Below are positions 35,719 to 46,000 of a stretch of DNA of 64,000 nucleotides, piece after piece. The number at the start of each line of letters is the position of its first letter. The stretch's first letter is position 1. The notes under the pieces are model-generated. The model made no database searches and had not been told where the DNA came from. It worked only from the letters and a program-made list of their open reading frames with translations. A program made the position numbers and the translations under genes. Source of the stretch: Axinella damicornis (taxonomy: Eukaryota; Porifera; Demospongiae; Axinellida; Axinellidae); assembly GCA_963931865.1 (NCBI GenBank), contig OZ007512.1:9557160-9621159 (forward strand), read 5' to 3'.

Positions 35719-38700
35719 CAACCACACTCACACTCCACACTCACACTCACCCGGCCATGCATCAGCTGGTATTTGACTCGGATCTCTTGCCTCTGGGCGT
35801 TGCTCCTCTTGGTCAGCAGGTCAATGATGGCATCTTCATCCGTTCCTGCATGTAAGAGATGACGTGTATAAGGAACAATTGTGGCGTGAAATTACACTCC
35901 TGGTAGGGAGGAAATTGTGCAGCGTAAATAAATAAACAAACAAAACCTCTGGGGGGGGGGGGGGGGGGGGGGGGCATACAAAGATTCTGACTACATTGTG
36001 TTGTGATCACTGACCCAAATGTACATGTATAATAATTGTGCTAAACTCACTTTGGCGGCGGAGTTAGAGGGTTTTTGTCTTTCTATTGGTCACCATTGCT
36101 AATGCAAGGTCGTGTCATTTGGCACAAAACACAAGTACGAGTTGTCAAATGCTTTGTCTTTCTTGAAGACAGTGGAAGGAGATGCAGTAGTTCCACGCAG
36201 AACTCGATAATGAGTCCGACTTAATCGATGTTTTTGAAATTGTTAGGAATTATTGCTCACGGTTTAAACATTCAGTGATTGATGACATCATCAGAAAAGC
36301 AAAGAGCCTAGCTACAGTGTACATGTACGTATCAGGATTATCGTAAACTACTGTGGAATCATTGTAAGAAGTGCCCCTATAAGAATGGCTATGGACTTGA
36401 GAGAAAGGCCGATAAAGCACGGACGGCTGTGAAGGTGGACAGAAAGTGGAGGTATACAATCGACTTGATCAGCTGGAGGAAATGCTCTTCAACCTTGCCC
36501 GGACACTAGGTGTCCCAAGAAGCGCCCTCTACCTCTACCTGTAGGGTGCTAACATTATATTGAAAGAACTGCCAGACTGGAAGCTCTTGGGTGAAGAACT
36601 TGGATTAAAACCTTACCAGTTACAAGAAATCCAGGAAGACAATCGAACCTATGAGAGTCGGCGGCGGGCCACGTAGAAGAAGTGGTTTGATGGGAAGGAG
36701 AAAGCATGTTGGGAGAGAATTGTCACTGCTCTGGTGAGATTAGGGCAACGAAACAAAGCTGCCAGATTAGCTACTAATTGTCCCAGAACAAGAGGTACGT
36801 ATAGCAATAGCCAAAATGGGGGCGACTTTCCTCCACTCTGACAACTACCTCTTCCTCCCTCATGAGATGCATGTGAATTATTCAGTATACGTATGAAAGA
36901 CAAGTGAGTGGACACTGTCAGCCTCTTTGAATCTGTGGGTTGGCTACTTTTCAACCTCTGAAGTCAGCAGCAAGATATATATGGACTACCTCTAATTCCG
37001 CTATCTTGTAAGTCATTGAAGATTATTTTCCTTGTGAAAAGCTACATGTAGGTACGTAGTTAGACTCTATAATGTACATGTAGATGATATAGACGTGCAG
37101 TACAAGTCAATGATCAAATCTAGTCTCATGCCCAGACCCCACCCCCCGGGGGAGAGGGTCTGGTTACACAAGCCCAAATTCTTGGGCTTAGCGGAAGTGC
37201 CGAAGCCTTGTAATTGTAGGTACAAAAATGCTTACAAGTGTTGAAACATGAATCTCACAATTGCAATACTGGCAATGGCTGAATGTCGTATTCGCTGTCG
37301 CATCTAAGCTTTTTCGGCGAAAAATACAGCCAGATACGGACTACTACGTGAGCCAGAAGGACTTCCAAAAGTTGGAAAAGGCACTAATGGTCTACAATAC
37401 CTACCAGGCCATATTTCTTGAAATAAAATCGGCGATTGGTGTAGTGGAGGGAGTCGACAATAGTATGTCCGAGAGCGACATGTCGATCGGAGGAGGCACA
37501 GAAAGTTTCAGTTTATACAACACCGGCTTTCACCAATTCAACGGGGAACTTTTCCCGAAGACGCTTGACGCACACAGTTATATACCTGAGGCTAAATTAT
37601 TCAGTGCTGATGTAAATTCCTTCGCTACCGCTTTATTCTAATAAACGCCGCTTAGCAATTTCATTGGCCGCTTTCAAATTCTGAAGCGAGCCCAAGGATT
37701 TGGACTTGTGTAACCAGACCCTCTTTCTTGCACGTGCGAGGAGGGTCTGGGCACGAGACTAGATCACATCTACCACACAGTGTGATCACATGTTGTCACA
37801 TGACATACATTAATTGGAATGAGCTGAGAGCTGCCTGCCCGTATTCTTTGAACAAGGCCATAGTAGTAGTGGTGAGTACATGTATGTGCCGGTGGATGCA
37901 ATCAGAGTCTGCCCGGGTACAGAGACCCCTGGGCCATGATTCACGGCTACCAGGAGTGCGGTTTCCACTCCATAAATTAAGGTTTCGGAATGGCACAAAA
38001 GGATTCTAACTACACCATCGTGATCGCTATCATGCAGTGACTCATATGTATAATTTTGGTGCTGAAACACACCTTGGCAGTGGAAATACAGTTGTGGTCA
38101 AAATAAAGTTTACGTTCTGTAATCGTACAACGATCGTGCAACGATCGTCGTACGGTACGAAAACGGTTCAGAAAACGGTGTTAAATTATTATACGTCAGC
38201 ATTTATGCGCACCGTTTTTACGGTACGCAAGCGTAATAAAACGTTTAACGCTTACAGCGGATGCAGCCTATGTCCGACGCTGTTCTACCTGGGTTATGTT
38301 TTAGACCCTGGATCTCTCTCCCTGCTGGTCTTTGTTCGATGTCCGCAGCTATCGCAGAACCGGAGATACAGCGGCAACGCGATCGATCGCTGCCGAAACC
38401 CCGCCCACCAAGGCGAAAGTTGTTGGAACTTGCATATCCTTCGAAAGGTTTGGCTGATTTTTAGATATGCCTTATTGGAAGGCATTGGCTATACGCTGGC
38501 GTTTGCCCCTTGTCTGAAGTTTACTTGTAACCGGAGATATACAATGTAGGTCGAAAAGCCTTGCCGCTTACTCGCGACGGCGATAATTGCTAAGTCAGCA
38601 ACCGTTTTACGAAAGACGGAACGTAGAACGATCGTAGAACTATCGTAGCACGATCACGGAACTTAAACTTTATTTTGACCGCTACTGTACGAGCACTTTG

Positions 38701-39731
38701 GTCTTCCATTGCTTGAACGCTCTCTTTAACCTTCGTTGCCAGTACAGCACTTATGAAACGCTCACAGAGAGTCAACTAGACTATACGGCCATGATCGCTG
38801 TCATTCACGGACGCTTACATGCCAAAACTCACTATGCTGGCAAAGTTGCGAGCGCTGTAATAACTTCGTGTCTTCCCTTTAGCTGACATTGCTGAGTCAG
38901 CTGAGCATGGTCATCACATGACATGCATTAATTGGAATCAGCTGTAATATGTAGCTTGCGCTACCTGCGAGTTACACCGGCTACAAGCAGTGCGGTTGCT
39001 GCCTATTGTTACTGAAAATGATGGCATCTTTGTCTATTCTGTGTACGAATTAAATCATTGAGGAGCAACCGCACTCCGGGGAACAGCCGTTGCAAACAGT
39101 TAGCTACAACTCACTGGTAGCACAAGCTAAGTATATTGCAGCTCGTTCCAATTAACACACGTCATGTGATGACTATGCTCAGTTGATCGAATCGACAATG
39201 GCGGAGAAAGGAAGACAAAATATAATAGAGTGCTCGTAACCACACCAGCGCAGTGAGTTTTTCGGCATGTAAGCGTCAGTGAACAACAACAGCAATCATG
39301 ACGGTATGGTAAGCATCTTTGTGGGCTTTCGTGAGAGCTGTACTGGCAACGAAAGTCAAAGTGAGCACTCGAGCAATGGCAGCCAACTGCGAGACAAAAG
39401 TGCTTGTATATCCACCACCAAGGTGAGTTTTAGCACTAAAATTGTACAGCTGTCACAGTGCATGATAGTGATCATGGCGGTGTAGTCCGAATTAATCTTT
39501 GTACGCCATTCCTATCACTCAAAGGTTACTTATTATTTAGTTACGCGGCACAATTTTTCCCCTACTAGGAGTGTAATGATACTGAAAAAAGACGTGTGTG
39601 GACAAGACCATCCAACTCACCCATCCCCTTCATGGCCTTCCTGAGTACGGTGCATCTGCTTCAGCATCAAAGTTGGCCGCTGGTTGGATGGTGCCATGAC
39701 CGACTTCCTCGTTGACATCGACCCCTCCCAC
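30526..39731 (-). CDS. Annexin core B with long C-terminal coiled coil (frame broken in first exon)
   Basis: Exons in order: 39731-39621, 35845-35751, 35430-35226, 33201-33122, 32968-32801, 32465-32390, 31585-31473 and 31176-30526. The repeats carry [18 protein letters not shown] and MKGLGTDD calcium loops. The 35226-35430 exon combines two exons that are separate in cores A and C. The final exon first completes repeat 4 ([25 protein letters not shown]). It then encodes about 150 residues of heptad-rich, Lys/Glu/Ala/Thr-rich sequence with a recurrent KEGELxxKDxALxxKTxEL pattern, a coiled coil. It ends at a consensus GTGAGT; unspliced, 72 unrelated residues follow before the stop. The first exon is one base short compared with C (at about 39651), which shifts the frame into a stop. 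Confidence 0.78.
31207..31390. repeat. (GT)n microsatellite
   Basis: A TG repeat with a few interruptions, just upstream (sense) of the terminal coiled-coil exon of core B. Confidence 0.95.
31588..32225. repeat. Long polypurine minisatellite (GGGAGAGAAGGGGAGG units)
   Basis: About 640 bp of G/A with irregular 15-45 bp higher-order units (GAGGGAGAGAAGGGG, GGAGGTGAGAGG). It starts at the acceptor of the exon ending at 31585. Confidence 0.93.
32299..32326. repeat. (TA)n microsatellite
   Basis: About 28 bp of alternating TA flanked by TACATGTA motifs. Confidence 0.9.
33213..33903. repeat. (GGGA)n tract, about 690 bp
   Basis: Near-uninterrupted GGGA repeats with periodic extra Gs (GGGGGGGA), starting about 12 bp from the acceptor of the core B exon ending at 33201. 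Every few bases meets the G-quadruplex rule of four G3 runs. Confidence 0.97.
33905..34720. repeat. Three tandem ~300-bp foldback units
   Basis: Each unit contains a segment with CCATTCATGCTGATCACAAT and, about 120 bp later, its imperfect reverse complement (ATGAGATATGAAGCTGGGGA on that arm), so each can form a hairpin. The family recurs at 45230-45860. It lies between core B exons. Confidence 0.85.
35435..35475. repeat. Short polypurine/G-run tract
   Basis: A G-run of about 19 followed by GGA repeats, at the acceptor of the core B exon ending at 35430. Confidence 0.85.
35547..35740. repeat. (CA)n microsatellite, interrupted
   Basis: CA repeats with CCCACA and CGCA variants, just downstream (sense) of the donor at 35751. 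Confidence 0.92.
35880..36110. mobile_element. R1 TIR element, 5' fragment
   Basis: Begins ATTACACTCCTGGTAGGGAG and continues with the R1 interior (ATTCTGACTAC, TGATCACTGAC) as in the 51-53.7 kb array. It is interrupted by a G-run at 35952-35974 and breaks off near 36.1 kb. Confidence 0.75.
36200..36790 (+). pseudogene. Decayed DEATH-domain protein fragment
   Basis: Translation from 36200 gives [20 protein letters not shown] and on to [13 protein letters not shown]. After several in-frame stops, 36545-36770 gives a recognisable DEATH domain: [20 protein letters not shown], then [20 protein letters not shown] and [11 protein letters not shown]. The W..LG..LGL spacing and the W..L..AL...G...A..L helix pattern are the family hallmarks. 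Stops at 36542 and 36674 and further breaks upstream show that it is not functional. DEATH-domain adaptors act in apoptosis and innate signalling; this copy lies in an annexin intron, on the opposite strand. Confidence 0.7.
37119..37763. mobile_element. TIR element with ~70-bp inverted ends and an internal small ORF
   Basis: Left end TCTAGTCTCATGCCCAGACC and right end, inverted, TCTAGTCTCGTGCCCAGACC. The arms continue through AGAGGGTCTGGTTACACAAG. The interior is not palindromic and contains one open frame (next entry). It lies in core B intron 1. Confidence 0.8.
37261..37641 (+). CDS. Unrecognised 126-residue ORF inside a TIR element
   Basis: An open frame of normal composition, not low complexity, that starts [16 protein letters not shown] and ends near VNSFATALF. 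It has one short hydrophobic N-terminal segment and an acidic, Ser-rich middle ([11 protein letters not shown]). It fills most of the space between the inverted ends. I recognise no domain. It may be captured host sequence or chance; the unusual point is an intact frame in an otherwise MITE-like element. Confidence 0.35.
   Translation: MQYWQWLNVVFAVASKLFRRKIQPDTDYYVSQKDFQKLEKALMVYNTYQAIFLEIKSAIGVVEGVDNSMSESDMSIGGGTESFSLYNTGFHQFNGELFPKTLDAHSYIPEAKLFSADVNSFATALF
37900..39565. mobile_element. R1 elements in head-to-head arrangement, one split by a mariner MITE
   Basis: A plus-orientation R1 copy (about 37980-39000) contains the inserted MITE 38089-38687. It is followed by an inverted R1 copy (about 39060-39560) that ends in the reverse complement of the CACTCCTGGTAGGGG end. 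Together they form a large imperfect inverted repeat in core B intron 1. A further R1 end lies at 37955-37972. Confidence 0.75.
38089..38687. mobile_element. Tc1/mariner-like MITE, copy 2 (inverted)
   Basis: 599 bp, TA-flanked, nearly identical to 11424-12031 but in the opposite orientation. It is inserted inside an R1 element, so it is younger than that R1 copy. Confidence 0.88.
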
Positions 39732-40006
39732 CTATGCATACAGGCATAAAGGGAGATATAGGTTCACACTACGTCACGAGTAGCCCTCAGATCAGAGCTT
39801 GGTACTTAACCTAATGCAGTACACATGCACCGTACACGTACGTACATGCAAGAACTAGCCACATGCATGTACATGCAGGGCCTACATGTTGTAAACTGGC
39901 AGAATACCTCACACTTTTCAGTACCTGTATATTACTCTCAATGTGCTTGTACCCAGTGCAAGCCGCCTATATAGTTACACATGGCAACCTGACCACTAGA
40001 TCCTAC

Positions 40007-43000
40007 CTCCTGTGGTTGCTCGTGTGTGGTGGCGGCTTCTTCGCTCCTCTGGGCTGCAGGTTGCGGCTGTGTGGACGGAGGTAGATCACTCACAGTCATG
40101 TTCTCATCACCAATGATGGCGAGCAGCAGTTTGCGGTAATCCCCCGAGGTGTCTCCCTCGATCACTTTGTTCAGGGTCTTCTGGTGGGATTCCTGGAAGG
40201 CTCCCTTGATCTCAAAGAGATCTACCTGTGTGGTCAAAGTGAGGATTACAAGCGGATCAAAAGTTTTAGTCGCTAGAAATAAAAGCTCCTATACTATGTC
40301 AAGATCAGCCTCTTTGTAGTTTCAGCAATTGAGTCATACCCCCCCCCCCCCTCCCTCCCTCCCTCCCTCCCTCCCTCCCTCCCTCCCCCCATTCCCCTTC
40401 CCCTCCTCTCCCCCTTCCCCCTCGATTCTCTCCTCTTCCTCCTCTTCCCTCCTCTTCCCTCCTCCCCTTCCCCCTCTAGCCCGGGCCCCCCCTTCCCCAT
40501 CTAGCGCACCCCCTCCTCCCACCCTGCACAAATGACTCAGCTAACAAGGGAGGGAAAAGGAGTTTTACTGACCTCAGATCGTGAGACCACAACTCGAATG
40601 AGGGTAGAGTCGTCTGTGCCAAGCCCCTTCATACTCTTAAACAGCTTCTCGGCAAAGTAGCCGGGACGACCACGAGCACACATCACTGGGGAGGAGACAG
40701 GAGGTGAGGAAGGGGGAAGGAGGGGAAGACATGAGGGGGATATGGGAGGTGAGATGAGGAGGGGGAGACAGGAGGCACGAAGGAGGGGAGAAGGAGGGAA
40801 GATATGAGGGGGGATATGGGAGGTGAGGTGAGGAGGAGGAGAAAGGTGGGGGGGATGGAGGGATGACATGGCGGGGGGGGGTGGGAGGTGAGGAGGAGGG
40901 AGGAGGAGGAGAGATGGAGATCATGCACTCACCAATGGCCTTGTACCCGTCTCTCAGATCTCCGGACATCTCACGCTCAATGGAGTCCAGGATGTCACGG
41001 TTGGCAATCTGAGAAGGGGGAGGGGGAAGGGGAAAGCTGTAACTTTGGGTCATTGATGCTAGGCACTCAACTGTATGCTACAAACATGAGAAGTTAAAAT
41101 AATCTCAGAGATAACTGTTTGTTGTTGTGTTCTGCGATTGCACACAATTCGAGAGGAGGAGACATAAACAAAGGGCATACGCTGCATCATGCCTACATGT
41201 ATATGCACAAGATACATGTACATGTACTACAGCTTTGTGAGCAAACAAACACGTTTGTATGCGTCATGTACATTTGCGCATGCCCTGCGAGAATTTTGTT
41301 ACTGGATTGATCTCCTTACCTTGGCGTACTCATCAAAGGTAGCCCTCAGCTGTGGGAAGCTCCTGTGCCAATGATCATGTTGAACTGGATTCGTCAGTCC
41401 CCCACTGTTTCTCCCCGGCATCATACAGCTCCTGGGCCTCACGGCGAGCCATGTCCATGTCCACTGGGCTCTCCTCACGAGCACCCTGTCATGTGACATT
41501 GTGTAAACTCAGAGTTTAAAACATCTGCATTGTAACGACCCCCGATAAAACCTAATCCTCAAAAACTGCACGATAGGCCTGAGTAGATCAGCTTGGGCGG
41601 ATCATTCTCACCTACTATTCTACTACCGAATATGCCTCCTATTAATTTCTCGCCAATTATTTCCTAAGAACTCTAGTCTAGCCACTAGCCCCTCTCCGCC
41701 AGGCCGGTTACACGCACACGCGGTGAAGCAATGCGCGGAAGGCGGAGCTGGTCTAGCAAACATTGCACTTGATTGCGTTCCAAAAAATCAGATCTCACGG
41801 AAGTGATTCGTTCCAATTTAATTCATGACTTTTGTGGTTGTAAACTGAGCCACTCGTGATTGATTTGGTACACTCAATGGAACATCTAAAAGCCTCCACT
41901 CGCGCTAAACTGGATGCCTCCAAACTCGTCCTCAACTCTAGCTGGCACTTCACCGGTTCACAAGTACACTTAATTGGCATTCCACAGAAAGGTGATCTAG
42001 TGCTAGACCCTCTTCGCCGTGCGCACTTCACCGCACACCCACTTGACCAGCCAGGCAGAGAGGGGTTAGTGGCTGGACTGACCCTTCTCTTGCATGTGAC
42101 TTCAGATGGCTTTGGGGCACCCAGTGTGTCAGTGATTGATTTGGTACACTCAGTGGACATAGACTGAGTCAACGCTACATTCTAACTGCTCAACTTTGAA
42201 TTCGCTATGTGCATCTTGATCAGTCGGTATACCACCGAACTTGAACTTCTCAAAGGGTCATCCTGTTATTCAAAACCCAATTCCTCTCGCAAAACCACTC
42301 AAATGACTTGTATGTACCACACAACTGTATATGTACAGTACACAATGATCATGGGCTCGAACCACGAAGAAGCTCACGTGACCTGAGATCGAACCTGACC
42401 TATTATTTCTGGATTCTCCCCACTACCTATTATTCTGCACAGGCCTACTGCATCACCTTGAGAATCAGGAATGGTACATGTCAAACAGCTCTGTTGGACA
42501 TGACATGCCATTGTCGTCATCCATCTGGAACTAATTTCATTTTTATCAAACCTATTGTACAATATACGAGTACATCATTTTAGCACTAATTGTAGGTACG
42601 AGTACACAGCTGGTTTATGCTGCCCTACATGGTGTTATTATACAGCATCACAATGGAGCTGTGTATTCTATGTCATGTGATAAAATGAACCAATTCAGGA
42701 GACAATCTGTCAATGTGTACTCTGTGCAGTAGACACTGCACGTGATAAGTTCGAACCAAGCCTTCTCCCCGAAGGCATGGGTACAATCGGGCTTTAGAAG
42801 CAATGGTCATAAGTACTAACTGGGGACCAGGTTTGAGTGTACCTGAATCATGGTGACAAGAAGTTTCTTAAAGTCTCCACTTGTTTCGCTAACAACATCC
42901 TTCTCCAGATTTCGGCCAATTTCTGAGAGGAGAGAGGGTGGGAAGGAAGGAGGAGAGAGGTTGAGGAGGAGGGGGGAGAGAGGGTGATAAGGAGAGATGT

Positions 43001-46000
43001 TGAGAGGAGGGAGGAGAGGGTGGCAGAAGGGAGGGAGAGATGGTGGGAGGAGAGAGGAGAGAGGAGAGAGTGGGAGAGGGTGGGAAGAGAGAGGAGAGAG
43101 GGTGGGAAGGAGAGGGGAGATGGTATGGAGGAGGGAGGAGAGATGGAGGAGAGATGGAGAAATGGGGAGTGGGAAGAAGAGAGACTTAACAGTTCAGCAG
43201 CGCCCATCTTTTCGTAATTGTCTATTCCACCTGGTTACATACAGTTACAATAAACAACCACAAGTTCAAACTTACCACTCTTGTAGACCTCCTTGATCTC
43301 AGCAATCTCCTCGTTGGTACGAGAGCACAGGATTTCAATGAGGCACTGCTCGTCTGTCCCCATTCCCTTCATAGCACCACGCAGACATTTAGCATCGTAG
43401 AGTACCTTGCGTGGGAGAATTAAGCAGGAGGGAAAAGGGAGGGCACTTATGAAATCAGTCATGGAGGGACACAATACTTTTTGGGGACTTTTCAAGGCGA
43501 GGAGGGGAGGTGGGAGGTGGAAGGCAAAGGAGGGAGGGGGAAGGGGGGGGGGGGGGGGAGAGAAGGGGGAGAAGGGGGAGAAGGGAGGAAGGGGGAAGGT
43601 GGGAAGGGGGAAGGTGGGAAGGGGAGGGGAAAGGGGGGAGGGGGAGGGGGGAAGGGGAAGGGGGAGGGGGGAGGGGTGGGGGAGAAGGGAGGAAGGGGGA
43701 AGGTGGAAGGGGGAAGGGGGAAGGGGGAAGGGGGAAGGGGGAAGGGAGGAAGGGGGAGGGGGGAAGGGGGGAGCAGCAAATATTCAATGCCCACCCTAAC
43801 GAAACCCTGAAGGGTGCACATTACATGTGTACAAGTGTACTAATGAGATACACCAAGGTAAACTTCTGTGGTTAAGATGTGGTAAAAACACAAGGTTTAA
43901 GCCCTAGGATCAAATTTCACTGAATTGAGAGGCTGCCAAAAGTAATTACAGGTGACATAAGAAGTATGGTTTCACATCACCTCGTCACGCAGCTTCATGT
44001 TAATATTATCCTACTCTTCAAGTCACGTCCACAGTATTATACCAGCTGCCAGGATAGGGGAGCTACGAATGTACATGTGTATAGGCAGTTGGCCTAGTAT
44101 CACAGGCAAGTAAAACTTACCGTGGGCTCCATTAGAGCAAGAACACAGTCTTCAAGATTGCCAGACAGCTCTGATTTCAGGTCTTTCATCAGATCCTGGG
44201 GGAGAGTAGGGAGGGTGGGAGGTGAAGAGGGGGAGTTGGATGGTGGAGGGTGGGAGGTAAGGGAGGAGTGGGAAGGGAGGGCGGGAGGTGAGGAGTGGGA
44301 GGTGAAATGGGGGAGGTGGAGGGCGAGAGGTGAGGAGTGGGAGGTGCAGGGAGGGTGGGAGGTGGAGGGTGGGAGGTGAGGAGTGGGAGGGTAGGAAGGG
44401 TGGGAGGCAAGGAGGATGAGAGGCGAAATGGGGAGGTGGAGGGTGGGAGGGAGAGGTAGGGAGGGTGAAAGGTGAGGAGGTGGAGAGGAAGGGCAGGGGG
44501 AAAAGGTAGTGGTGGCCATGGGAAGAGGACAAAGTCACTCATGTGTGGGTGTGGTAGGGACATGGCTTCCCCTACCCCAACACACTCACCCGGCCATAGG
44601 CTTGCTTGAATTCGCGGCGGATCTCTTGCCTCTGGGCATTGCTCCTCTTGGACACCAGATCAATGATGGCCGCCTCATCCGTGCCTGGGAGAATGTGAGT
44701 GAGTGTGCGAGTTAGGGTGTGTATGCGAGAGCCCCAGTGGAGGCATGGTGTTCATCTTTCATCCTAATTAACACTTGTGATGAAAAACCATCAAACAACT
44801 CCCCATACCAGCCCACCCAACTGTGATGGGTACACTTGGCACTTGCTGGGGCCCAACTTCAACTGGCCATGTCTCATGTATCAGTTAACGGGTCAAGGTG
44901 AGACTTCAATCCGGTGTCAACACCCAAAAACTCAGAGGCATGGTCGGTCCTCCTGCGAGCCCTTAGCCTGAGCTCCAGGAGTATGGGTTGCACTGGCTCA
45001 CGGCGCCTACCTAGTGCACAGGCAGCCGGGCTTTGCCAGGTGCGCGTGACAGTGTCGGCAGCAAGAGCTTTGGGAATGTGTGTCTTGTGCGCATGAATAC
45101 ACTTGATTTCAATATACACTACACAATTTTGTCCACAGAAATCACTATGAATATTGCAGTTAGCACTTACATGTATGACTACATACTTAAGAAGTGACCT
45201 TGTGGACCAATGAAGCAAAATTGGTATTGGCAACAGAGTTGGAAGAGACTAGATATCTGACTGAGATATGAAGCTCATGAAAACAGCTTTCAAATGATGT
45301 CCTTAGAATGATTTTCAATCTCGGTCACATTTTTGTCAAAAATCGCATTCGACCAAAGGCTATATATAATCCATGGGTTTTTCATGATTTTGGGTCAAAA
45401 TTCAACTTGCAGCGAAATGGACGTCATTGGAATGCTCCATTCATGCTGATCACAATGGTACAAATCCCAGCCTCATATCTCCTTCCTAGCCCAAGATACG
45501 TAGCAAAGTACTTAGCTCAAACTTTGGCCTCATTCCCACTCCGTATATCCACTGTCTAAAGAAAGACATGTATCCGTGCATTTGAATGAGATATGAAGCT
45601 GGGGATTGTGCCATTGTTACCAGCATGAGAAGAACCTTCAAACGATGTCCTGAAAATGGCTGCAATTTTGGTTCCATATTTTTGCCAAAAACCGCACTCG
45701 GCCAATACATGTATAAACCTGGGGTTTCCATGATTTTGGGTCAAACTTCTACTAGTATACAACAAAATGGACACAATTTGAAGCTCCATTCATGTTGATT
45801 ACAATGGTGTGAATCCCAGCCTCGTATCTCATTCCTAGCCCAAGATACTCATAATTTGTGCTCTGCATGCATATAGCCTCTTTCCTGCTCGGCAGGAAAG
45901 AGGCAAATTCAAAGCCCTTCAGTTTAAGAACTTACAAGGGCTATAATCTACAGGATATCTATATACCTCGCAAAGGGTGTTATATATTGGCACACAGTGG

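Noticed and set aside
41856..42167. 103-residue ORF bounded by a direct repeat (GTGATTGATTTGGTACACTC)
   Set aside because: It lies in an annexin intron, shows no recognisable domain, and its ends are explained by the direct repeat; too weak to call.
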